Origin: Triops longicaudatus
Taxonomy: Eukaryota > Arthropoda > Branchiopoda > Notostraca > Triopsidae
Assembly: GCA_022885665.1 (NCBI GenBank)
Contig: JAGQDJ010000081.1
Location: forward strand, 62,001-126,000
DNA length: 64,000 nucleotides
Reading direction: 5' to 3'
Below are positions 1 to 12,200 of this stretch, piece after piece. Under the pieces are notes generated by a model. The model saw nothing but the letters and a program-made list of their open reading frames with translations, had not been told where the DNA came from and did not search any database. The translations under genes were made by a program, and so were the position numbers. The stretch's first letter is position 1; each line of letters starts with the position of its first letter.

Positions 1-236
1 CAGGGTCCGAAACGGTAATGTTTCCTTTATCTCTATAATTTTTCTTTCCTTAACTTGTGCCTTCCTTCTTTCCGGGGTGAGCTTTTTTCAAAAATCGTTT
101 TGTTCATTCTCAAATGTTGTACGTTTTCCTAATTAACTTGCGCTAAAGCAAGTAGCAATTTTCTATAAAACGCATGCCAGAGGACAGTCAGTCAGTATAA
201 TATAGGGGCGTGGTTTAATGCGTTCTTGTGTTGCAG

Positions 237-251
237 GAAAATGACACGGTG
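237..251 (+). CDS. RyR: RyR 15-nt microexon (exon 1 of the window)
   Basis: Five codons reading E-N-D-T-V, flanked by TTGTGTTGCAG upstream and GTAAGTG downstream, phase 0 on both sides. It joins in frame to the next exon, which starts G-K-G-T-G-S-G-H-R-T. In insect RyR this spot is the loop just before GHRTLLYG in the first MIR/beta-trefoil unit, where a few extra residues are tolerated. I found no exon for the preceding conserved block (AAEGFGNR region) downstream of this point, so earlier exons must lie upstream of the window. Assignment rests on splice sites, phase and position, not on length of homology. Confidence 0.6.
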
Positions 252-3200
252 GTAAGTGTAATCAACGATGGCCTCTCCACTTTTTCCCTAGTCTCTACCA
301 GGTGGTACCTCTCCTAGCACTTCTTTTCTAGTTCCTGTCGTCCATCACCAACCTAATTATGTCCATATGAATCACACATTAATCCATCACTCGTCCCTAA
401 GAACTCTCCCCTAACTCAAAATCGACTTACGTAACGCCGTTTATTTTGGTCTAATAATTAATTCTGGAATAACAGATCACGATATGCGTTAGCATCATGC
501 TTTTCACTTAATCGATGATGCCAGCATCCTTGGGAGACGTATAAACCCTAACCGCTCAATTTAGACCTTTCTGTTATAATTCCCGTGTTTATTTGTATTA
601 ATTTGATTTTCTTAGCCAATTTGATTTTCTTAGTTGGTATTCGTCCAATATCGTGCAGGTTGACTAAGTTTCGAGTTGCAGATCCAATCACTTATTCTTT
701 ATTTACGTTGCGGTAACTACTATTAATCCTGCATCAGAGCTTTTTTCGTTTTTAAGTTCTGTGTGTTTTATGAGAAGCCTTTAAGTTTTTACGTATTTTT
801 ACGCTTCTTACGTTCAGTTGGATCGCGTCCAAGATTCGGTACGAGAGTTATAACAGGCTTGTCATATCGTATACACTCATATGCATTGTGTCCCTTATTT
901 ACTCAATATTTATTTCTCAGCAATTCGGTGTACTGAAAGATCTGTCTGTTTTGTACTTTTTAGGGCAAGGGCACAGGTTCTGGACATCGCACACTGTTGT
1001 ACGGTAATGCCGTGCTTTTGCGTCATCAAAACTCCAACATGGTACGAGTCCATGGTCCTTATTATTTGCCTTCTTTCACTCTAGCCCTGAGATGCATTTT
1101 TTCCCCTATTTGCTCATTTTAGTATTTGGCTTGTTTGTCAACGAGCTCTTCGAACGATAAGCTGTCTTTTGACGTCGGCTTACAAGAGCACTCAGGCGGG
1201 GAGGCGTGCTGGTGGACGATTCATCCAGCCTCCAAACAGCGGTCTGAAGGTGAAAAGGTCCGTGTCGGTGACGATTTGATTCTCGTGTCGGTAGCCACCG
1301 AGAGATATTTGCACACGGCTAAAGAAAAGGATTTGTCGGTTGTTAACGCCTCGTTTCATGTGACGCACTGGTCTGTTATGCCCTTCGGCACGGGCTTGTC
1401 TAAAATGAAGTACGTGGGATACGTCTTTGGAGGGGAAGTTTTACGCTTCTTCCACGGCGGTGATGAATGTTTGACGATTCCGTCCTCCTGGAGCGATACG
1501 CAAGGCCAAAAGTAATTTAAAAAGGCGCAAAGTGAGGAAGTAAACTTGATTGAAAATGTGGCTTCTTTTGTTTTTCTTTGGAATCGACAGTATTGTGGTT
1601 TACGAAGGTGGGGAAGTAGTAACCCAAGCTCGTTCTTTATGGCGCTTGGAACTTGCACGCACCAAATGGGCTGGTGGTTTCATCAACTGGTCCCATCCTA
1701 TGCGTATTAGACATATCACTACTGGCCGGTATCTGGGCGTGGGTCCCAACAATGAATTATGCCTCCTGTCGCGGGAAGAAGCTACTCTCGCTGCGTGTGC
1801 GTTCCAGCTGCGACCCGAGAAAGATGATCAGAAAGTTATATTAGAAGACAAGGATTTGGAAGTGATCGGTTTGCCTATCATCAAATACGGTGACTCGACC
1901 GTTATTGTCCAACATGTGGAATCGAGCTTGTGGCTTTCATACCGAGTAAGTTGACACATCTTCAGCTCAATATTTAAGCGATGTTCAAAATTCACTGTAA
2001 AAGTAACTACGTGATAGTGGAACATAAACGGTACATATCGACCGTTTATTACTTATCATTCAGAATGAGCCAAAGCTTGAACTATGTCAATATTGAAAGA
2101 AAAAAGAAAAGAAGTGAGTATGTACATTACGTTTTCCACTTTGTCACTAATGGCCACCACTTGTAACTCGAAACGTCCTTGCTACAGACAGCATTTTACC
2201 AGGCATAGCGTCAATCATGGTAGTCGCTCGAGTTTAGCTTTTCTGAGACAAAAATCTATTAGTTGATGCGGAATCACATAAAAAGAATAAGAGTGGGATA
2301 TAAATTAATACGTATATGGGTAAATAAATGTAAAATATACTGCTCTAAGATGTAATAAGTAAAATCAACTGAACTCACTAAATTACATTGGAAATGTAAT
2401 AAATAAAAACACTTTTTTTGTCGTTTGATATTCCTTTCAATTGTGCTATGCTTTCTTACGACAATAATATCCGAGTCGTGGCATCATTATTCAAATGATA
2501 GAGAAGAAAAAAAAGGTCCTTTTTCTAAAACCGAGAACTTCAGGGGCGCTGTGTGGAGTCGGTAAACGCGTCGCACCAATTTCGCAAATAGAATTTATGT
2601 AAATGTAGCTGCTCCACACGAAAAGTCTTTCCTTGTTTCAGTGGAATAAATGTTCTCCGTATTCAGCGACTGATGAGAAGGGAGCTTTACAAAAAGCCAC
2701 TAGCATGCGACTGTCAGTAAGAGTTGCGGGCTTTTTGCACAACGTGCATTTTTGTACAAAACGTTTACGGCATAAGCGACGCTTATAACAAGTATGAAAG
2801 CAGAAAATACCATTTTGTTTCTTTTACAAGTTGTATTCGACACAATCGCGCAAACAATAACAAGATACTGTTGACAACGTTTGTAAAAACTGGGTGTTTT
2901 GCTAGACATACGAAACGAAGAAAAAAGGTGTGGGAAAAGTGGAAGAAAAACAAGCTATTTTGGCGGAAGAAGGAAAGATGGATGACGGGTTGGAATTTTC
3001 TCGCTCTCAAGAAGAGGAGTCCCGCACAGCTCGCGTAATCCGCAAGTGCTCTTCGCTGTTTCATCGTTTCATCTCCGGCTTGGACACTTTGCAACATCAG
3101 CGCCGTCACTCGGTGCTCTTCCAATCGATTAACCTCGCTGAAGTGATTATGTGCTTAGAAGACTTGATTAATTACTTCGCTCAGCCTGATGACGACATCG

Positions 3201-6200
3201 AGCATGAAGAAAAGCAGAACAAACTCCGAGCTTTACGAAATCGACAAGATCTTTTCCAGGAGGAAGGCATCCTCAATCTCATCCTAGAAGGAATCGACAA
3301 AATCAATTTTATCACCTCCCAAGGCTACATGGTGTCTTTCGCCGGTGAAGCTGCGGGACAGTCCTGGGATATTATCTCCGCCTACCTGTACCAATTGTTA
3401 GGTAAGCGAGCTTAAAGCATAAACTAGACATGACTTTACTAACGACCCCATTTTTCAGCCGCAATTATAAAGGGAAATCATACCAATTGCGCTCAGTTCG
3501 CTCAATCTCACCGGCTGAACTGGCTTTTTTCACGCTTGGGTTCCCAAGCTTCCGGTGAAGGCACGGGAATGCTGGACGTCTTGCACTGCGTCTTGATCGA
3601 TTCGCCCGAAGCCTTGAATATGATGAAAGAAGAGCACATCCAAGTAATTATTTCTTTGCTGGAAAAGCACGGCCGGGACCCAAAAGTGTTGGACGTCCTA
3701 TGCTCACTGTGTGTCGGTAATGGCGTGGCCGTCCGCTCTTCCCAAAATAACATTGCGGATTACTTGCTCCCGGGCCGCAATCTATTACTGCAGACGCAAC
3801 TGGTGGATCATGTCTCCAGCACGCGTCCTAATCTTTTCGTCGGCAAAGTTGATAGCTCGGCCATGTTCTTGCGGTGGTACTTCGAGGTCACAGTGGATTT
3901 GATCGAACAAACCACTCACTTTGCACCGCACTTGCGGATTGGCTGGGCCAACAGCAAAGGATATGTTCCTTACCCCGGAGGGGGTGAAGGATGGGGCGGT
4001 AATGGAGTTGGAGACGACTTTTATTCTTTCGCTTTTGATGGCGCCCAACTTTGGACGGGTAAGTAATTTTGCCACTAGAAAGACGTACAAGTGGTATGTG
4101 AGAGCAAACTTCAGACAGCTTGCTAAGCAGCCATCCGTCAAAATTAAATAAGCCATAACTTCATGATTGTGGTTAGGCATCAAATGAAACTCAACGTATT
4201 AACAGATACTGAGTTCAGTTACCATGTGACTAGCTTTTCAGGCAGGATTCCACTCTCGATTATATTTGCATAGTATCAGGGTTACTGAAGGTGAGCGTGT
4301 GAAATGGCTCTAAATACCGTCAGCAGCAGACGTTTAACCAGGAACAGTGGGGAAAAAACAACATCATAGTTTCACACGGTATAAGTCCACTTCTTTATCG
4401 ATTCTGATACCCAAATTAATTTCGAGTTTTAAACTCTGATTTTGGATGATTACTCATCAACTGTCTAAAAGCTTAATCAGGCGATTACAGTAATAGCCGC
4501 GGTTTGAGGGGCATAATAGTAAAGTTTGTTGGGAACTTAGAGCTGCACTGTCTCTCGTGCTAACCAAAGCCAGGATTTGTTTCGACATGGTGGGGATGTT
4601 TTCGGGGGAACGTAGGGGGTGGGGGTGTGGCATATGCATTTTTTTTTCTTTTTTTTTCATTTTTTTTTTTTTTTACATTTGAGGTTCTTCCTATCTTTCC
4701 CATTAGAAAATAAAAATTTCCGAGGGGGATTCAACCCTCTAACCCCTTTATGTACGGCTTCGACCTTGGCGCAGTTGAACGAAGAACACGAGGCCTTACA
4801 GTATAAGGATTAATAATATTTAACCTTGTTCACTTTACGTGAAATAAAGAGTAAATTATGTGTCACAATGTATGACAAAAACCTCATGCAAATAATTCTG
4901 GTATTCAGGAGGAAGAAGTACTGTGATTAACCCCGGGACTTCTGAACCCTTTCTGCGTAAAGGGGACGTCGTTGGATGTGCCTTGGATCTTTCGGTTCCT
5001 ATCATGACCTTTTATTTGAACGGTGTCAAAATTAAAGGTCACTTCCAGAATTTCAACTTAGATGGAATGTTCTTCCCAGTCATTAGCTGCTCAGCTCGTA
5101 TCAGGTAAAATCACTATTTGAAGCACAGCACAATAGGGATAGGTGCAGTAATATGCTTAACATAATTAATGAAAGTCGACTTCGTACGTAGCTATGTCGA
5201 TGTTTATCTCACTGATTAATTTTTAGGAAAAAGAGATCTTGATTGCTTCGTTCTTTGTCACTAGTTGCCGATTCTTATTTGGTGGAGAGCACGGTCGATT
5301 GCGATTTCCTCCACCCGTGGGGTTTTCTCCGCTTTGCGAATGTTTACTTCCAACCCAGTCTTTGTCCTTGGAACCTTGCTTCCATTTTGGTGATTTAGCA
5401 AAAGGCGTATTGGCTGGCCCTTTCCCTGTTATGAACGACACGGCGTTCGTGCCCAATCCTGTTGACACTTCTGCTGTAAACTTTGAAGTTAACTCATTTT
5501 TAATGTACTAACGTTCGCCTTTTTCTGCAGGTGCTTCTTCCTCAATACATTGAAAGCATTCGCGACCGACTCGCTGAGAATATTCACGAAATATGGGCGA
5601 TGAATAAGATCGACGAAGGGTGGGTGTACGGAGAGCGAAGAGATGATATTCATAAAGTGCATCCATGCCTTGTGCAGTTCGATCGTTTGCCGCCTGCCGA
5701 AAAACGTTACGACACGCAACTTGCTCTGCAAACTTTGAAGTAAGCATCGTAAATTCGGCTCCTGAACGGTTAAACTAAGTGTTTTTGTTGCTCCCTTTAG
5801 GACCATTTTAGCTCTTGGCTACCATATTACCTTGGATAAACCGCCCTCGCGGATCAAGACCTTGCGTCTGCCCAATGATCCCTTTTTGCAGTCCAATGGA
5901 TACAAGCCCCAACCTCTGGACTTGGGGGCTGTGAGTTTAGCTGGCACTGGAGCCAAATTGGAAGAATTGGTCGATCGTCTAGCCGAAAATACCCATAACG
6001 TCTGGGCGCGCGAACGCATTCTCCAAGGTTGGACATATGGCCTTAATGAGGTACCAATTTTTTGCTTCTTTCGAATTTAAATTAGCAGCTTAAATGCAAA
6101 AGTTTCTCATTTAGGATCCTGACAATCGCCGTAGCCCACATCTCGTTCCGTATAGTAAAGTGGATGATGCTATCAAAAAGGCTAACAGGGACACGGCAAG

Positions 6201-9200
6201 TGAAACTGTCCGAACTCTCTTGATTTATGGTTACATTTTGGAGCCACCGTCAGGTGAAGCTCACGAAGCAAGTAAGTACACTGCAACACCCATTTAAACG
6301 CTTATTTTGAACTGAAAAAAGCTGTGCCCTGCTCGTTCAGGTGACATCCCCCCTTTCCCCACATATTTACCCGACCGCGTCCCGTACTTAATTTTCGTAA
6401 TGTTTTTTACCGAGTTTCGGTGAACTGATCTAATAGTATGTAATAGTATTATTTTTTTTTTTTTTTTTTTTTAAAAGCCAAGACCGTCTCTTAGGTTTCA
6501 TGAAACTAAAATAATTTCAGACATGCACTATAGAACAGATGTAAATGAGAGCTAAGCTTAGTGCCGTAGTAATGCGAGACGGCATGGTAGAAAAGGATGC
6601 CGGGTCCATATAAAAAAAGCCATATTTATAATATTAAAATACGCTATAAGTTATGTAAATGCTATTTAAATTTAGATTTTCATGAAAGGCCAGAAGCGGG
6701 AGTAACAACTATTCAATTGTCCTTGCGCCACGTGACGTAATTCAAGAGTTAAATGAGCGTTCGTTACAAATGACAGTACGCATTTGTTCAACGTCTGCTT
6801 TGGGCGATAAATTTCCGAATTACTAGTTCAATAATTACTTTGTATTGTATGAAATTTCTGTGGTTGTGCTTAATGCAAAAAGGTTAAGAAGCTAAATGGA
6901 AACGTTTAGACATATAGGTGCGAAATAAACCATTTCTTTTTTGTAGTCGAAGCGTACGGAATTGGTGGCACAGGTCAGGCGGAATTCCGCACTTACCGCT
7001 CTGAAAGAACTTATGCTGTATCATCCGGGAAATGGTAAACTCGCAGTATTTAATGTGATAGTTAGATATTGCCGTGTAATACCATTATCTTAGGTATTTT
7101 GAAGTTGAGGTGCTAACTCTGGGTCCCATGCGAGTCGGTTGGACTCGAGCTGATGCGAAACCTGGCTTTATGTTGGGTCAAGATGATGCCTCGTGGGCCT
7201 TCGACGGCTTCAGGGTACGTGGAATTGCTGGTAGAGCTTTTTTTTAGCGTACACTAAAACAAACAATTTCTATTCGGCTTTGTGCCGGTATTTTAATTTG
7301 TAGAGCTAGTAGATTTTTTCCCAAGCGTAGTTCTAACCGGCTTTTTTAATCTTTTTAGTTTCACGGATCACAGACAGTTAACTTAAACTACTTTTGGTCC
7401 CTAAGTGTAATACTTCCTGTAATTACAATACGTTTTTACTAACTTTGAGAGTGAACGTAACCGCGGCTGGCCTTAGTTCATTGAGTTGTTGCTGTCACGT
7501 CCTATGTTTAGGAGGCAGGGTTTTGGCATCACAATAGCAAGGAACCATGTGCTAAACGCGTGGCCGTCGGTGACATCATTGGCTGCATGATCGATCTGCA
7601 CGATAGGCACATCAGTAAGTCGCCACCTTGAAACATCAGTTGGCGCTTTTCGCTGTGTTGAGTTGCCTGATTTTGTGCGTTGGTAAACGTTGTGCGAAGC
7701 ATGTGCGACACTGCATGGATAAGTTTTGTAGCACAAACACAAATGACTTAAACCACTGTCGTCTATGTCATCAAAACAACCGAATGAAAATTGTGGGTTT
7801 TGAGTTGCTTAAAGAAAGTGTGGCTTTTGTGTTGTGGGTGTGTGCAGGAAGAGCGATGGACCGCCGGTGTTGCGGATTCGTATGGCAAGCAAGTGGAGGT
7901 CAACGACGTGGTGGGCGTCTTTTTGGATCTTGTCGATCGCACTATTAGTAAGTTGTTTCTGCCACACCCTTACTGCAGTGCATGTACAGTTTGTCGCTGC
8001 TGTGTGGGGTTCAAGGTGTTTGGTGTTGGTACGCCGGGCCCTTGAACTTCGATCTTGATCTTTTTGCCTTGCCTTTCATAGGTTTCTCACTCAATGGCGA
8101 GCTGCTCATGGACGCAGTGGGTTCGGAAACAGCGTTCACCGATGTGGTTGGTGACGCTTTTGTTCCCGCCTTGACCCTTGGAGTGGGGCAACGTGTCAAG
8201 CTCACCTTCGGCCAGGATGTTAATGCCTTACGTTACTTTACCACATGCGGCCTGCAGGAGGGCTACGAGCCATTCTGTGTGAATATGACTCGCCCGATGA
8301 CCTTTTGGTACATGCAAGACTTACCATTGTTCGAGAACAATGACGATATGGCTGAATCACGCATTGAAGTTACCAGAATTCCTGGCGGCTCCGATTCGCC
8401 GCCGTGCATTAAAATTGCCCACAAAACGTTCGAAACAATGGAGAAAGCCAACTGGGAATTTTTACGTCTTTCGCTGCCAGTAGCATGCCATGATGTTTTG
8501 ATCTCGTAAGTTTACATACCTTTTCCTAAGCAAAGCGACATCCTTGCAAAATCGATTTCCAATATAGGGAGTCAGAGAAGGCGATGCGCTGGCAAGAAAT
8601 CCGCCGACGCCAGCATCGTTTGAGGACAGAATATTTGAGTCGACCGGCGACCATTGAGCAATCGCTTATTAAGTCGGGATTCTCGATGTCGGACATAAAA
8701 GGTAAGTGCTGGACGCCATGCATTATCTAGCATCTAACAGGAAAATTTCTATCTGTTTTTTTTTTTTAAGATTTACAACGAGGCTATTCGGACGACGCGG
8801 TCGAAGAGGATCACATGTCACCCTCACCGACTCAACCGCAGCCACCTTCTCGAGTACGCAGCATTGATGGAAAGCTAGCACCACCAGAACAGACAAGTAA
8901 CTGTAACGATAAGAATTTACGTTTGCCAAAGGATGACTACAGTTTATTTTCAATAAGCTTGATCACATCATTATTATAGGACCCGACAGGGTCATAAGTT
9001 TTCCTCCTACGGGAGGTGTTGAGCAAAGCCTTGGGAGCCTGAACGGGCTACTATATGTGGCTCGAGGAGGCTTTCCGAGCCTTATGACATGGGCATTTGG
9101 CGAAACGTCGTATTGTTTATTTCTAAGATCTCCATACTAAGCTAGACGTATTTCTGCTTTGTAGGCAAAGTAATGCCTCGCGCTGCTAGCGAAATTGACC

Positions 9201-12200
9201 TCCAGCGAGCACCACGTGAACTGGACCGAAAAGCGCGTACGCCTGGTCCTGGAACAGAGAGCTCCAAAGATCTCGATAAGAAAAAGCGAGGAAAGTCTCC
9301 CTTCAAGTATGACTGTACTTACAATTTTACGTAGTTTATCAAAAGTAGATAATCAAATTATAGTCTGAAGCCTTGAAATACCAAGGAAGGTGTCATACCT
9401 TATTTTGAATTGCGCCGTTCCCACTATTGGAATGTTCCACATATATTTTTCACTCCAGTTGGATTAACTTAAGAATTTCACTTCCAAAAGCAAGTGACTG
9501 AATATCCACTAGTTTTTCATTTTCGCCTTCTTCCGGAAACTGAAGGCATCTGTTTTGTTGAAGTTTTCATGATGACGTCATATCCAAGATGGCGGAAAAT
9601 TAAATAGTACTATCGATAGAGTCAATCTATGGTTTTATCATTTGCGTAATCTTCAATTTCAGTAAAACGAATTAAATACTGTCTTTTAAGATGCTGTCTT
9701 ATTTAGCTTATACAAGAAAAGTAAGCGAAATATTCAATTATCCATTTTTTCAATAAAAAGATTTTTGTTTGCGTTGAATTAAATGGGCTTAAAACAGGAC
9801 CGTTAACTTTTCATTAAATTTTGCTGAACATTCAAATAATCTCTATGTAATTAATTTTAGACCACTTTATTTCACTCTGACTTTTTTTGGGCGTTATGCC
9901 ACTCATAAAAGCTACGACCGACATAACTAGAAATGAAGTGAACATCAGTCTATTTGCTAAGTAGATTGCAGCGCCTTGTGACGTTCATTGTCGGTCACAT
10001 GTGAGTTCAGGCTTGACAAGAATAAATGGAGTTTTCTTGTTTTCTATAATTACGTACTAAGTGCACTTATATGGAACTGGGAACCTTGTTAGCCTTGCTG
10101 GACAAAATTTAAACACGTGAGGAGATGGCAGGTTACAAAGTTGGAAGAGGCAGGGTTGGATCGTCGTTGCCCTTTGCGACTCGCGTGGCCTACTAAAGCT
10201 GTGTTTCCTTATGCTACTCCTTTTACAGTCAACCAAATCCTGAGGGGTTGTTTTCTCATGAATTCTGATAGCTCGGTCATGTAGGACAGCATCAAAGGTT
10301 GCTGTCCAAAGATCTCCCAAAGCCTAGGAAGCTATATATACACTGATTGCAATATTTTTAACGATTGTATCAGATTTTTCACCCGCCTGCGTGATGCCAG
10401 CACTGAACGCCGGAAAGCGAAAACCCCCGAACCAGGTTCGACCATGTCGGCCCGCAGTCCTACACGAGAAACCGAAAGTAAACGAATGCTGCAGGCTAAC
10501 AAAGGCATCCGCATGGCTCCGAACGACTTGCAAGTGGTACCGCCCGCCATCCCCGAGCGTCGTCCATCCAAGAACATGCTGCATGCAGGGCAAGGGAGCC
10601 CGGCTACTCAAGCTCGTAACGCCGGTCAGAATCAAGACCGAGAGAATGAAGAAGCCGAATTGTGGGACCCAGAATGCTTAAGACTGCTCCATGAGTATTT
10701 CTACGGTGTTCGTATTTTCCCCGGTCAAGATCCCAGCCACGTATACATTGGTTGGGTTACGAGTCAATTCCATCTTCGGGAAAAGCACTTTGACCAAAGT
10801 CAGGATCGCTCTGTCACCATTCGGACCATCGACGAAAATGAAGATATATTAGACAGGTATCACGTCACGTTGGTTTCATTAGCTTATGTTGATTTGTTCG
10901 ATTTCTCTAGCATGGATCGCCACAGTTGCTACATGCTACGAGCCGACCAGCTTTTAAGCGCAGTTACGGCCGGTGCTGAAGCAGGTGGTGGCTCCAAAGG
11001 GGCGTCGCAAGGAATGTTTGTGGGCTGTTTCATCGACACGGCCACAGGCGTAATGGCTTTCACTTGCGAGGGCAAGGAAGTGCCGACGAAATTTCAATTA
11101 GAACCAGGCACCAAATTGTTCCCAGCCATTTTCGTAGAGGCAACTTCCAAAGAAGTGCTCCAGTTTGAATTGGGCCGCACGCCCACATCCTTGCCGCTTT
11201 CTGCAGCCATCTTACAAAACTCAGCTCGTCATGTTACCCCACAATTCCCTCCGCGACTCAAGGTGCAGTGCTTGCAGCCCCATATATGGTCTCGAGTACC
11301 GAATTCTTCCCTTCGCGTGCATGCCTTAAAGCTTTCCGACGTACGTGGTTGGTCGTTACTGTGTGAAGAGCCAGTCTCGATGTTGGCGTTGCATATCCCT
11401 GAAGAAAACCGCTGTGTTGATATTCTAGAATTGATCGAACATGAAAAGCTGCTGCTTTTCCACTCCCACACTTTGCAGCTCTACTCGGCCTTGTGCTTCC
11501 AATCCAACTATCGCGTGGCACACAATCTATGTTCTCACGTCGACCAGAAGCAGCTGGTATATGCCATTCAGTCAGAATTCATGTCCGGGCCATTGCGCGC
11601 TGGCTTTTCGGACCTGCTGATCGCGTTGCACCTCGAAGCTCATGCGAGCACAATGTAAATTATTTAGCGTTACTTTAACTGCTGGTAACGTGTATGGATA
11701 TTCTAGGGAGCAAACAACCAACGAGTTTATTGTGCCTTTGAGCCCCGAGTTGAAAGAAATGTATGCCGAGCCGTCTGCTGCTCACTCTCTGAGCTGTTTG
11801 ACTGTAGAATCTATCCGTCCTCAGATGTTTATGAGCGAAATTCAGTAAGATTTGAGCTTTCCATGAAATTCTTCGATTGTGGCCGTAGTTTCATGTGTAT
11901 TGATATTTTACAATTTATATTTACCAGAGAACAAGTGGAGTGCATTAAGGAATTGTACAGTCCTCTGTTCCCTTTGACTGAGGTGAAGGAATTCGCAATG
12001 GGAGCATTAGAACGAGCCGTTCTGCTTAATCAAGTACACAATCGCGATCCTATAGGCGGCTCCAATCAAAATCTTTTTGTGTAAGTTATTTAGAAATCAT
12101 TTTTTCCTGTTCATGTCCATGTTATTACTGCAAACTTTTATTGTCGACTACAGGCCTCTGCTGAAACTACTGGACAAATTGCTTTTAGTGGGAGTAATGG

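Noticed and set aside
9085..9115. Hammerhead ribozyme core near a CGAAAC sequence in the RyR intron
   Set aside because: The required CTGATGA core is absent (nearest is CTTATGA) and stem II does not form.
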